A stretch of DNA of 64,000 nt from Gardnerella swidsinskii. Lineage in GTDB: Bacteria; Actinomycetota; Actinomycetes; Actinomycetales; Bifidobacteriaceae. The translations under genes and the position numbers were made by a program. The stretch lies in the NCBI RefSeq assembly GCF_003397705.1, contig NZ_QJVB01000003.1, positions 62,001 to 126,000 of the forward strand. The letters run 5' to 3'. The notes under the pieces were generated by a model that worked only from the letters and a program-made list of their open reading frames with translations, was not told the DNA's origin and did not search any database. Positions 44,331 through 51,999 of this stretch are shown piece after piece. Position 1 is the stretch's first letter. The number at the start of each line of letters is the position of its first letter.

Positions 44331-44372
44331 GATGTTTGGCGGCATCAGTGAAGATGATTGGAAAGCGCGGTG
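44331..44372 (+). repeat. Right copy of the 42-bp direct repeat
   Basis: Identical to 43112-43153 (GATGTTTGGCGGCATCAGTG to GGAAAGCGCGGTG), with another degenerate unit (TCGATTTTGTGGC) just before. Flanks the XRE regulator cassette. Confidence 0.92.
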
Positions 44373-44571
44373 CGTGAAATACATGTCATCAACTCATAAA
44401 AGGCAAGATATTTAGTGTGCTGTGCTAGTTTGAAAGATTTAATAAAATACTCTCATTGGTGTAGTGTATGTAAATAACATTACCCGACGTGCCTCTTAAC
44501 AATGCGGATTAAGTCGGGTCTTTTGATTTTTGGTCTATAACCCGATATTTAACAAGGGAGTTGTTCAAGTT

Positions 44572-45186
44572 GTGAATAGTAGGAAGTTTGTAGCAAAAAC
44601 TAAAGATGTTAGCTTAACGGTTAGAAGGGCTGATTCTTTTAACATTAGTTATGTTAATTGTGAAAAAGACGTGTTTGGGATTGAAGAAAATCAAGATGGT
44701 ATAAAGCTCGTTCAAACAGAGAAAGTGTCGGCTTTTTACTGGTTGCGTTGGCTTGCTAAAGGCAGTCCTGAGGTAATTGTTTCGTTGCCGGAGAGTGTTG
44801 ATTTTTGTGAGATTGAAGCTGAGTCGAATCAAGTATTAGTAGCAGATATTAAAGCTGACAAGATTTATGCGGAGGTTCATAACGGCAGGGTGGAAGCAAG
44901 AAATGTTCAGGCGAATGATGTTTTTCTAAAGTGTCTTAATGGTTCTGCTGTGGTGAATAATGTTAAGGTTGTTGCTTCTTGCATGGTGGATACGTTAAAT
45001 GGTACGAGTGTTTTAGAAGGAGAAATTACCAAGGGTGCATGTCTTGAAATAGATTGTGAGAATGGTATTCGCGAGGTTTCTGATAAGAATAAGGTCAATC
45101 TTAGTTGTAATAATCTTGGGTGTAAAACAGATGGATGTGCTCATTATGCTGTGCATTGCTTAAATGGAAAAGCTGTAGTGAAGTAA
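44572..45186 (+). CDS. DUF4097-like beta-strand repeat protein
   Basis: 204 residues from GTG 44572; TTG 44530 would give a longer form. Many short strands with alternating polar/hydrophobic residues and NG turns (VEARNVQANDVFLKCLNGSAVVNNVKV ...) suggest a right-handed beta-helix as in DUF4097 proteins. Eight or so cysteines, mostly in the second half, are unusual. No signal peptide, so probably cytoplasmic. Function unknown. Confidence 0.6.
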   Translation: MNSRKFVAKTKDVSLTVRRADSFNISYVNCEKDVFGIEENQDGIKLVQTEKVSAFYWLRWLAKGSPEVIVSLPESVDFCEIEAESNQVLVADIKADKIYAEVHNGRVEARNVQANDVFLKCLNGSAVVNNVKVVASCMVDTLNGTSVLEGEITKGACLEIDCENGIREVSDKNKVNLSCNNLGCKTDGCAHYAVHCLNGKAVVK

Positions 45187-45432
45187 TACTGTTGTGGTGT
45201 TTTATGTCCGCTACTGTGACTAGTCGCACGAAATAGAGTTTGGCATATTCTAAAAACGCTTCGGAATGTTGAGCATTAGGCTTGGTGGTTTTTAATCCAA
45301 GTGTAAAGGTCATTTTCATTTGCTTCGCCTGATGCAACTTTGAGAATAAAAAAGTTCCGTATTAGAGATAAGGAATTTATGAAGGTTGGTCAGCCTTGTA
45401 ATAAGTAGTAAATGAGCGGGTTAGGTCTGATT
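45187..45432. other. Short convergent gap
   Basis: About 245 bp between two convergent genes. No gene is supported; a minus-strand frame across it lacks a ribosome site and family features. Confidence 0.4.
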
Positions 45433-45834
45433 TTAATATTTTTTCTCATAATATTTGTTGATAAAAAACATGATTAATGGAGAAAAGGCAATCGAAATAG
45501 CTAAAAGAGCAGCTGGTAAATATGCTTTTGTGATAAATGCAATTATGGCAATTATTCCCATTAGGTGTATTAGTATGAATGCCATTGTTGCATTTACTTT
45601 ATCTTTGATTTTCTCGTTTCTTTCATCGTTCACATTTATTTTGTAGTTGTGGTCTTTTTCCATCATCTTATAGTGCATGATTTTTACGTGTGAAAGTGAG
45701 ATAATTGCAACAAAAACAACTGACAGTGCAATTTCTACGGATTTGTTCAGTTTAAGAGTCAGTGCAAGAATTAATCCGCAAACTCCTATTACATATCCTA
45801 TGTACCAAAAATTCTGTGTTTTCTGTTTTTTCAT
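45433..45834 (-). CDS. DUF2178-type membrane protein
   Basis: 133 residues with four hydrophobic segments in two pairs (WYIGYVIGVCGLILALTL, EIALSVVFVAIISLSHV, MAFILIHLMGIIAIIAFI, PAALLAISIAFSPLIMFFI) separated by the charged loop NVNDERNEKIKDKVN, which is the DUF2178 hallmark. Its ATG overlaps the stop of the XRE gene upstream by 4 bp (ATGA). Two-gene unit; the membrane protein probably modulates or is controlled by the regulator. Confidence 0.82.
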   Translation of the reverse strand: MKKQKTQNFWYIGYVIGVCGLILALTLKLNKSVEIALSVVFVAIISLSHVKIMHYKMMEKDHNYKINVNDERNEKIKDKVNATMAFILIHLMGIIAIIAFITKAYLPAALLAISIAFSPLIMFFINKYYEKKY

Positions 45835-46034
45835 TTTTTATCTTCCTCGTAGATAAATATTTCTTCGATTGTTAAATCAAAGTACTTGGCAATTTTGTAT
45901 GCCAATATGATTGACGGGTTGTATCTTCCATTTTCCAAAGAACCGACTGTCTGTCTTGATACTTCAAGTGCGTCTGCAAGTTCTTCTTGTGTTATGCCTT
46001 TTTCTTTTCTAATTTGTTCAAGTCTATTTTTCAC
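45831..46034 (-). CDS. Small XRE-family regulator
   Basis: 67 residues, essentially one helix-turn-helix domain: LEQIRKEKGITQEELADALE then VSRQTVGSLENGRYNPSIIL and the YFDLTIEEIFIYEE tail. Pairs with the DUF2178 protein, a frequent Firmicutes arrangement. GAAGGAGAATG provides a strong ribosome site. Upstream, GGAAAGCTAGCTTT (about 46054-46067) and GCTTTCC (46110) are possible operator half-sites. Confidence 0.88.
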   Translation of the reverse strand: MKNRLEQIRKEKGITQEELADALEVSRQTVGSLENGRYNPSIILAYKIAKYFDLTIEEIFIYEEDKK

Positions 46035-46371
46035 ATTACATTCTCCTTCCTAATGGAAAGCTAGCTTTACATATAAGATAATTGTTTCGAGAGTAAATGT
46101 CAAGTTTGCTTTCCGTTGGATTTAATATTGTATTTAATAAAGATGTGGTGGAGCACCTGCTGTGAGTTTTGCTTTGCTAATGCTGATGTTAATGTAGTGC
46201 TAATTTGTTGAAAAAATTAAATTTTTCCTTTAATAAAGCTTGCGTGTGTAATTTTTTAATATTAATGCTATGAAAACTAAACAGACTATTATGGATTCTA
46301 ATTTTAATAGAATTGTATTTTTATTAGAATTGCATATTAAGGATATTGCATATTAAGAATAAGGAGAACTT

Positions 46372-46878
46372 ATGAAATTAATTAGACCAGATAAGAAATA
46401 TATCCAAAGTTATATAGAGGCAAATGAAGAAGATGAAATTTTCAGGCCGAATGCAGAAAGACGTTTTATACACCCTGAGACAATTATAGAGAGTTCTTAT
46501 AACTATGAACATGGTATAAATTTACCTGCAAATTATGTTAGAGCTACTACATTTTGGTTGATAGATAATGAAAAATTTATTGGCGAAATTAATATCAGGC
46601 ATGAATTAAATTCTTTTTTAATTAACTATGGTGGTCACATAGGATACGAAATTAGACAATCTGAATGTATGAAGGGCTATGGAACAAAAATGCTTTCTAT
46701 GGCACTTACATATTGTAAAGAGACTTTGAATCTACATAAGGTTTTGATTACGTGTGATGATGACAATATTGGGTCGATAAAAGTTATAGAAAATAATGGT
46801 GGAATTTTGGAAAATAAAGTGAAAAATAGCTTATCAAGAGGAAATGTTACAACAAGAAGGTATTGGATTAATATATAG
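46372..46878 (+). CDS. GNAT family N-acetyltransferase
   Basis: 168 residues. Acetyl-CoA binding region GGHIGYEIRQSECMKGYGTK with the Q/RxxGxG/A signature as MKGYGT, and VLITCDDDNIGSIKVIENNG, where the asparagines precede the final strand. Substrate unknown. AAGGAGAACT before ATG 46372. A+T-rich, Firmicutes-like codon use. Confidence 0.85.
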   Translation: MKLIRPDKKYIQSYIEANEEDEIFRPNAERRFIHPETIIESSYNYEHGINLPANYVRATTFWLIDNEKFIGEINIRHELNSFLINYGGHIGYEIRQSECMKGYGTKMLSMALTYCKETLNLHKVLITCDDDNIGSIKVIENNGGILENKVKNSLSRGNVTTRRYWINI

Positions 46879-46925
46879 GAAAAAAGATTAAAAACAGCGA
46901 ATGTGAATGTGAGAGTGACAGGAAA

Positions 46926-46958
46926 ATAGCCGCAAAAGCTCGGTAATGCTGCGGTTTT
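46926..46958 (+). terminator. Terminator-like hairpin
   Basis: AGCCGCA paired with TGCGGTT, 15-nt loop, ending TTTT. The following 230 bp to 47190 hold no gene and look like mobile-element spacer, with echoed AGTTGCC/AGATGTC words. Confidence 0.65.
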
Positions 46959-47190
46959 CTGGCAATCTGGGGACTTCGGAATTGGGCAGACAAAACACTC
47001 TGCGGAAATTTATCTAAAGGAGAACCAACCAAGAGTGTGATGGTAGAGTTGCCAAGATAGATGTCAATAAATGGAGTTGCCGGGTTAGATGTCGGGTAGT
47101 TGTGGTCGTGAGATAGATATCAAGATTGGTGAGGCTTGATTTATTCGCAAAATTTACTATTCCTATTATAGAACGTTAAAAGGAGGAACT

Positions 47191-48489
47191 TTGAATATAG
47201 AGTATGTTGTAGTTGGCATATGTATTGTGGCAGTGGTGATGATTGCTGCTTTCCTAATTAATAGGCTAAAGAAAACAAATATTCCCAAAGACGAGAATAG
47301 CTCTGATTTGAATAATAGTGCGATGATAGTAAAGAAAACAAGTAAATTATCTCAGCCAGATCAAAAGCTCGATGAACTTGTCATTCAGATGGAAATGCTT
47401 CCGGTAGAAGCAATATCTGATGATAGTAAGCTGGTGGAGATAACTGATAGTAAAATTCTGGGGCGTGTGAACAATTTGTTTTCCGGATTGGTGCAAGCTA
47501 GTATAGCAGGTTCCAATGCAGTCCAAACTGCAAAAGCGGGAAGCGAGGTTTTGTATCGCGCTATAATCCCGGCTGGTGCTAAACTTACCAATTCTAAGGC
47601 TATGGAAGGAGCGGTTCGAGGACTCTATTTTGGTGCTAATGGAATCAAGGGTCATGCAAACCTTGTAGCGGTTAAAGCTAAAAATGTAGTAGCGAATAAT
47701 GTGGGTGTAGCCATGGGATTGGCATCAATTGTTGTTGGGCAGTATTACATGACGCAGATAAATGCAGAGCTTGGAGCAATCCGTGATGGAATTTCAAAAA
47801 TATCTGATTTCCAAGATAACGAATTTCGAAGTCGGATTTTTTCACTTGTTGCTCATGTTAAGAAAATTGCCGACTTTCAAGTAGAGATCCTTGAGAATGA
47901 TGAATTGAGACTGTCAAAGATTGCGCAGCTCGATAATCTAGAAGAAGAATGTACTCAGTTACTTGGTCAGGTTAATTTAACTTTGGCGGGCTTTACAAAG
48001 AAAAATGACCTGGATTATGCATCTTATGAAAAGGAATTAAAAGAAGCGCAAAACTGGTATACATACCAAAAAGCATTGCTTGATGTGCTGTATAAGATTT
48101 CCGACTTGAGGTATACGCTTCATCTGGGGGCTGTCTCAAGAAAGCAGTGCCTAGCGCTTTTGCCGACATACACAAAGCAGGTGGAAGATACTCAAGCATT
48201 ATTGACTGGCTGGCATCAGACATCCGTAAATCGTTTAAGCATTGATACAGATGAGATCAAGCGTAAAAGAGATGGAATCGATCGCGTCATTCATTTTATT
48301 CCTGGATTATTTGATGATGACCTTAATTTTAGGGCGATTAACAAAAAAACAGTAGATATGATAACGGCTCAAGCATCAGTCAAATCCATTAAACATCCGC
48401 AGGACACCTCTGACCTGTATGCCGAGGATGTGCAATTGATTTCTAAAGACGGTAAAATCTACTACTTACCAATGGGTAAGGCAGAATGA
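47191..48489 (+). CDS. Unknown protein with N-terminal membrane anchor
   Basis: 432 residues, TTG start 6 nt after GGAGGAAC. One N-terminal hydrophobic helix (YVVVGICIVAVVMIAAFLI), then a long soluble part; a hydrophobic region near residues 170-190 (NNVGVAMGLASIVVGQYYM) and helices with coiled-coil character (NDELRLSKIAQLDNLEEECTQLLG). I do not recognise the family. Neighbours are mobile genes, so phage or plasmid interaction is conceivable but unsupported. Confidence 0.6.
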   Translation: MNIEYVVVGICIVAVVMIAAFLINRLKKTNIPKDENSSDLNNSAMIVKKTSKLSQPDQKLDELVIQMEMLPVEAISDDSKLVEITDSKILGRVNNLFSGLVQASIAGSNAVQTAKAGSEVLYRAIIPAGAKLTNSKAMEGAVRGLYFGANGIKGHANLVAVKAKNVVANNVGVAMGLASIVVGQYYMTQINAELGAIRDGISKISDFQDNEFRSRIFSLVAHVKKIADFQVEILENDELRLSKIAQLDNLEEECTQLLGQVNLTLAGFTKKNDLDYASYEKELKEAQNWYTYQKALLDVLYKISDLRYTLHLGAVSRKQCLALLPTYTKQVEDTQALLTGWHQTSVNRLSIDTDEIKRKRDGIDRVIHFIPGLFDDDLNFRAINKKTVDMITAQASVKSIKHPQDTSDLYAEDVQLISKDGKIYYLPMGKAE

Positions 48490-48672
48490 ATGTGAAAAAA
48501 GAAGAATGATAAGGTGACAGATACGTTGTAACAAAAAGTATGACAGTATTCGTCCTCTTGACATGAATGGTGCCACCGTCACTCAGAATGCCATTCACGC
48601 CAACTATGATAATTTGTTAATTAGTGAGAGAGGTACTTTAGCACCGTTAGTTTCAAATAGTTGAATTTCATC

Positions 48673-48709
48673 AGTGGACGTTAGCATTATTGTTATATTA
48701 TCGTCCACT
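48673..48709 (+). promoter_or_regulatory. Inverted repeat enclosing a -10-like box
   Basis: AGTGGACG and CGTCCACT surround TTAGCATTATTGTTATATTAT, which contains TATTAT. An 8-bp perfect operator-like repeat placed about 50 bp before a small membrane gene; may be a regulated promoter. Confidence 0.5.
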
Positions 48710-48758
48710 TGAGACCCTGGTGATTCTAAATGCACCAGCTTACTAGGAAGGCATCTAA

Positions 48759-48938
48759 ATGAGTAAATGTTCAAACTGTCGTAAGCAAATGCAGCTAGTT
48801 TCTATTCTAATAAGCGTAATGGTTCCAGTTATTGCAGCTTTCGCTATTATGGAGTTATATCATCTGCTTGGAGTAGCCATTGCAATGGAACTGATTCTTA
48901 TCGCTTGGACAGTCGTGCTTATTAAGTCAAGCAAGTAA
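48759..48938 (+). CDS. Small membrane protein with N-terminal CxxC
   Basis: 59 residues: MSKCSNCRKQMQ, then two adjacent hydrophobic helices (VSILISVMVPVIAAFAIMEL and LGVAIAMELILIAWTVVLI) and KSSK. An AGGAAGG ribosome site lies 6 nt before ATG 48759. No known family. Too short for many gene finders. Sits downstream of an operator-like repeat. Confidence 0.6.
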   Translation: MSKCSNCRKQMQLVSILISVMVPVIAAFAIMELYHLLGVAIAMELILIAWTVVLIKSSK

Positions 48939-49222
48939 AACAATTCTCCGACTAGACAGCGAGACTAATTAAATGGATGACATCATGCAAGTACGTGTTT
49001 TGCAACTCCTAAGTGGAGTGGACGCGATGTATTTATTCTAAAGAGTGTCCACGGCTAGCTTGGGTGAGGTCAGAGACTTTTTGCGATAGATTTCTAAATA
49101 GCGTTGAGTTCCATGAGCTTATTCTTCATAATGTATTTAGATTAAATTCCGAAATGGAAATAATTCTAAATAGGAAGAGGCGTACGTTTACGAGATGTTG
49201 TTCACAGATATAATATACGTTT

Positions 49223-49490
49223 AATGTTAATAATAAAGGCATCAAGAAACAGTTAGAAGTTGATTTCATAGCTAATCTTGGAAGTAAAAGATATTATATT
49301 CAATCTGCCTATAGTCTTCCTTCAATCGAAAAGATACATCAAGAAAAAGCGTCCTTGTTATATATTGATGATTCATTTAAGAAAAATAATTATCGTAAAA
49401 GATAGAATAAAACCTTTTTTGGATGAGCATGGAATACTTACTATTAGTTTATTCGACTTCCTATTGGATAGGAATAGTTTAGATTTGTAG
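49223..49490 (+). pseudogene. C-terminal fragment of a DUF4143-type ATPase
   Basis: Reads KKQLEVDFIANLGSKRYYIQ ... EKASLLYIDDSFKK, then shifts frame at an A-run (about 49379-49386) and continues IIIVKDRIKPFLDEHGILTI ... DFLLDRNSLDL. This is the typical end of the other DUF4143 ATPase subgroup. The N-terminal ATPase part is absent. The preceding 280 bp (48939-49222) hold only short unassignable frames. Confidence 0.7.
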
Positions 49491-49594
49491 TGAATAGCTT
49501 AACGTATTAGTTATGCTTATATTCCCACACATATTCCCGAGCACGAGCTTTTGAAAACTATTAACTTTTATTCATTTCATATTTGTCTCTCAAT

Positions 49595-49796
49595 CCACGT
49601 GGAGACTGTTGTATTGATGTCAAGAGCTGATTAACTGGGCAAATTTTGTCTTTGTGTAGCAGGGGTTTACAGGGTCTATCGTTAAAAGGTTTAATGAGTG
49701 GCGGCTGTAAGCTGGCTCGGCGTGCTTTTTGAGTGCAGTTTGGCTGTTTGAGGGAAGATATCAATGCTCTAGGGTCGAGTGCACAGGATGGTAACG
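49595..49796 (+). repeat. Dispersed repeat copy R5
   Basis: Begins CCACGTGGAGACTGTTGT like R2, continues through GTGTAGCAGGGG, CGTTAAAAGGTTTAATG, TGAGTGCAGTTTGGCTGTTT and GGTCGAGTGCACAGGATG and stops before the palindromic right part. Marks the left edge of the restriction module. Confidence 0.9.
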
Positions 49797-49881
49797 GTAA
49801 AAAGTACACACGACTTGCTCACAGGCTACAGCGTCAAAGATAGGCAATTTCTTATAATGTAAAATATCTAGTAATATATAC

Positions 49882-49946
49882 AAATATAATGAAATATATC
49901 CAAATACAACCAAATACATTGACCTTTTATAAAAAGCAGATATAAT
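49882..49946 (+). promoter_or_regulatory. Promoter of the restriction operon with phased 10-bp repeats
   Basis: TTGACC (49919-49924) and TATAAT (49941-49946) with a 16-bp spacer form a near-consensus sigma-70 promoter. Directly upstream four 10-bp units AAATAYANNN occupy 49882-49921, one per helical turn, and run into the -35. They are a plausible operator for the small HTH protein that follows. Confidence 0.75.
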
Positions 49947-49993
49947 GGTAGTTGGGTCTGTAGTGATGAAAATTTAGAGGTGGTATAACACAG

Positions 49994-50179
49994 ATGAAAA
50001 ATGAAGAAGGCTATATCAGCATTGATGAAGCGGCAGAATACTTGGGGATAAAAACTGTCACTCTGAGAACCTGGATAAGAAAAAAACCAGATATGCCAGT
50101 ATATAAAATAGGAAAACTTTGGAAATTTAAACGCTCGGAATTAGATAAATGGATTGCCAGTGGAGAAAGTGCAGAGTAG
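49994..50179 (+). CDS. MerR-like/excisionase-type DNA-binding protein
   Basis: 61 residues: YISIDEAAEYLGIKTVTLRTWIRKKPDMPVYKIGKLWKF with a winged helix of the excisionase (HTH_17) class and KRSELDKWIASG. Such proteins act as excision factors or as regulators placed before methyltransferases. First gene of the restriction operon, 26 bp before the first methyltransferase, so a control role is favoured. Confidence 0.85.
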   Translation: MKNEEGYISIDEAAEYLGIKTVTLRTWIRKKPDMPVYKIGKLWKFKRSELDKWIASGESAE

Positions 50180-50205
50180 CTGTTAAGTTAGGAGAGTGAT
50201 TCATA

Positions 50206-50925
50206 TTGTCTAAAATAGAACTTTACAACGATGACTGTATTGTTGCTATGGATAATCTTAGGGCAAAATCAATAGATTTAATTGTTACAGATCCGCCATA
50301 TAATCTTGGTAGTTTTATGAAAACTAGAGATACTAATCTAAAAAAGATGAGAGACAATTTTTTTGCTGCCGCAGGTTGGGATGACATGGGTTTTGAGGAA
50401 TGGAAGAAATCCATGAAGTCTTTTTTTGAACTATCTTCTAGAGTCATGAAAAAGGGTGGCTCTATGATTGTGTTTATGGCTATTATAAAAGTTGAAACGA
50501 TTATAAAGTTAGCTGAGGAATATGGATTTTACTATAAGACAACAGGGATTTGGCATAAAACTAACCCTATGCCCAGAAATATGAATTTACATTTTGTAAA
50601 TTCTACAGAAGCATGGGTGTATTTCACTTATAAAACAAAGACTGGAACATTTAACAATGGTGGAGCTATGTTTCATGATTTTATAGAAACATCCGTCACT
50701 CCGAATAGCGAAAGAAAATATGGAAAACATCCAACGCAAAAGCCAGAAAGTTTGATGCAGCACTTTGTAGAAATACTTTCCAACCCTGGTGATAATATTC
50801 TAGATCCATTTATGGGCTCTGGAACAACGGGAGTTGTTTCAAAACGAGCTGGTCGCAATTTTATAGGTATAGAATTAAACTCAGAATACTACAACATTGC
50901 TAAATCTAGGATAGAGGGCAAATAA
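50206..50925 (+). CDS. Type II DNA methyltransferase, DPPY class (N6-adenine likely)
   Basis: 239 residues, TTG start after TAGGAGAG. Beta-class order: catalytic motif IV VTDPPYNLG near residue 28-36 precedes the SAM motif ILDPFMGSGTTGVVSKRAGR near 200-220. DPPY indicates exocyclic amino methylation, usually adenine. KYGKHPTQKPESLMQHF is the usual pre-motif I segment. Abuts the C5 methyltransferase (next ATG directly after its stop). Protects one strand or site of the linked nuclease. Confidence 0.9.
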   Translation: MSKIELYNDDCIVAMDNLRAKSIDLIVTDPPYNLGSFMKTRDTNLKKMRDNFFAAAGWDDMGFEEWKKSMKSFFELSSRVMKKGGSMIVFMAIIKVETIIKLAEEYGFYYKTTGIWHKTNPMPRNMNLHFVNSTEAWVYFTYKTKTGTFNNGGAMFHDFIETSVTPNSERKYGKHPTQKPESLMQHFVEILSNPGDNILDPFMGSGTTGVVSKRAGRNFIGIELNSEYYNIAKSRIEGK

Positions 50926-51999
50926 ATGCAACCAACGGTAATAGATTTATTTTCAGGCGTAGGAGGATTATCGTTAGGCTTTGAAGAAGAAGGATTCAGT
51001 GTTCTTTTAGCTAATGAGTATGATGAATCCATTGCAAACGCTTATATGAAAAATCATAAAACAACAAAAATGGTCGTTGGTGATATTACCTCTCTTGATT
51101 TGGATGCTGTTTTTGGAACATATAAAAATAAGATTGACGTCATTATAGGAGGGCCACCTTGCCAAGGCTTTTCGCAAAAAGGTCAGCGGAAAACAATCTA
51201 CGATAAAAGAAATTTTTTATTTGAATATTATGTAAAGGTAGTTGAGCTTGTAAAACCTAAGTATTTTGTAATGGAGAATGTCCCAAACCTGCTTACTGCT
51301 GAAAAAGGTTATTTTTTTAATGAAATTGAGACGCTATTTAATGCTATGGGGTACTTTTTGCAGCATGGAGTACTTAATGCCGCGGATTTTGGAGTACCAC
51401 AAAATAGAAAAAGAGCAGTTATTATTGGCAAAATGAATGGGGTTGCTCCGTCTTTACCATCCTCGCTGAATGAGAAAGTAACTATATGGGACGCAATTAG
51501 CGACTTGGCATTTTTAGAATCAGGAGAAGGTGATGAGGTGCAAGAATACAGATATGCGCCTCAAAGCGAGTATGAAAAAAAATTACGTGGACATGCTAAC
51601 CTTTTGTATAATCATAAGGCAACAAAACACTCTCCACTTTCATTAAAAAGATTGAGAATGATTCCTCCTAATGCCGGTAAAGAAGTTTTACCAAAAGAGC
51701 ATCTAACTAAATCCATATATAGTGGTACGTGGACCAGGATGAAAAAAGATGATATATCCGTCACGATAACAACAAGATTTGATACACCTTCTTCAGGCAA
51801 ATTTACTCATCCTTTTTTAAATCGGGCAATAACAGTAAGAGAAGCGGCCAGGATACAGTCATTCCCAGATGAATTCATATTCATTGGTAGTAAGAGTTCT
51901 CAAATGAGACAAGTTGGTAATGCTGTTCCGCCACTATTGGCATCAGCAATCGCTAGAGTAATTAAAAATGATATTATGGAGGGAAACATTGATGAATAG
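50926..51999 (+). CDS. DNA (cytosine-C5)-methyltransferase
   Basis: 357 residues: motif I DLFSGVGGLSLGFEEEGF, motif IV VIIGGPPCQGFSQKGQR with the catalytic cysteine, motif VI VMENVPNLL, motif VIII NRKRAVIIG, and motifs IX-X REAARIQSFPDEF and QVGNAVPPLLA. Full length. Two methyltransferases of different chemistry beside one nuclease suggest an asymmetric recognition site, each strand needing its own enzyme. Last 8 bp overlap the next gene. Confidence 0.93.
   Translation: MQPTVIDLFSGVGGLSLGFEEEGFSVLLANEYDESIANAYMKNHKTTKMVVGDITSLDLDAVFGTYKNKIDVIIGGPPCQGFSQKGQRKTIYDKRNFLFEYYVKVVELVKPKYFVMENVPNLLTAEKGYFFNEIETLFNAMGYFLQHGVLNAADFGVPQNRKRAVIIGKMNGVAPSLPSSLNEKVTIWDAISDLAFLESGEGDEVQEYRYAPQSEYEKKLRGHANLLYNHKATKHSPLSLKRLRMIPPNAGKEVLPKEHLTKSIYSGTWTRMKKDDISVTITTRFDTPSSGKFTHPFLNRAITVREAARIQSFPDEFIFIGSKSSQMRQVGNAVPPLLASAIARVIKNDIMEGNIDE

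Noticed and set aside
45101..45337. Minus-strand 78-residue frame
   Set aside because: Overlaps the end of the DUF4097-like gene and lacks start signals or family likeness.
49013..49213. Plus-strand 66-residue frame
   Set aside because: No ribosome site, unusual composition and position inside mobile-element debris; not supportable as a gene.
49587..49604. GTGGATTGAGAG-like string (minus strand) that recalls type I-C CRISPR repeats
   Set aside because: Single occurrence, no spacing array and no cas genes in the window.
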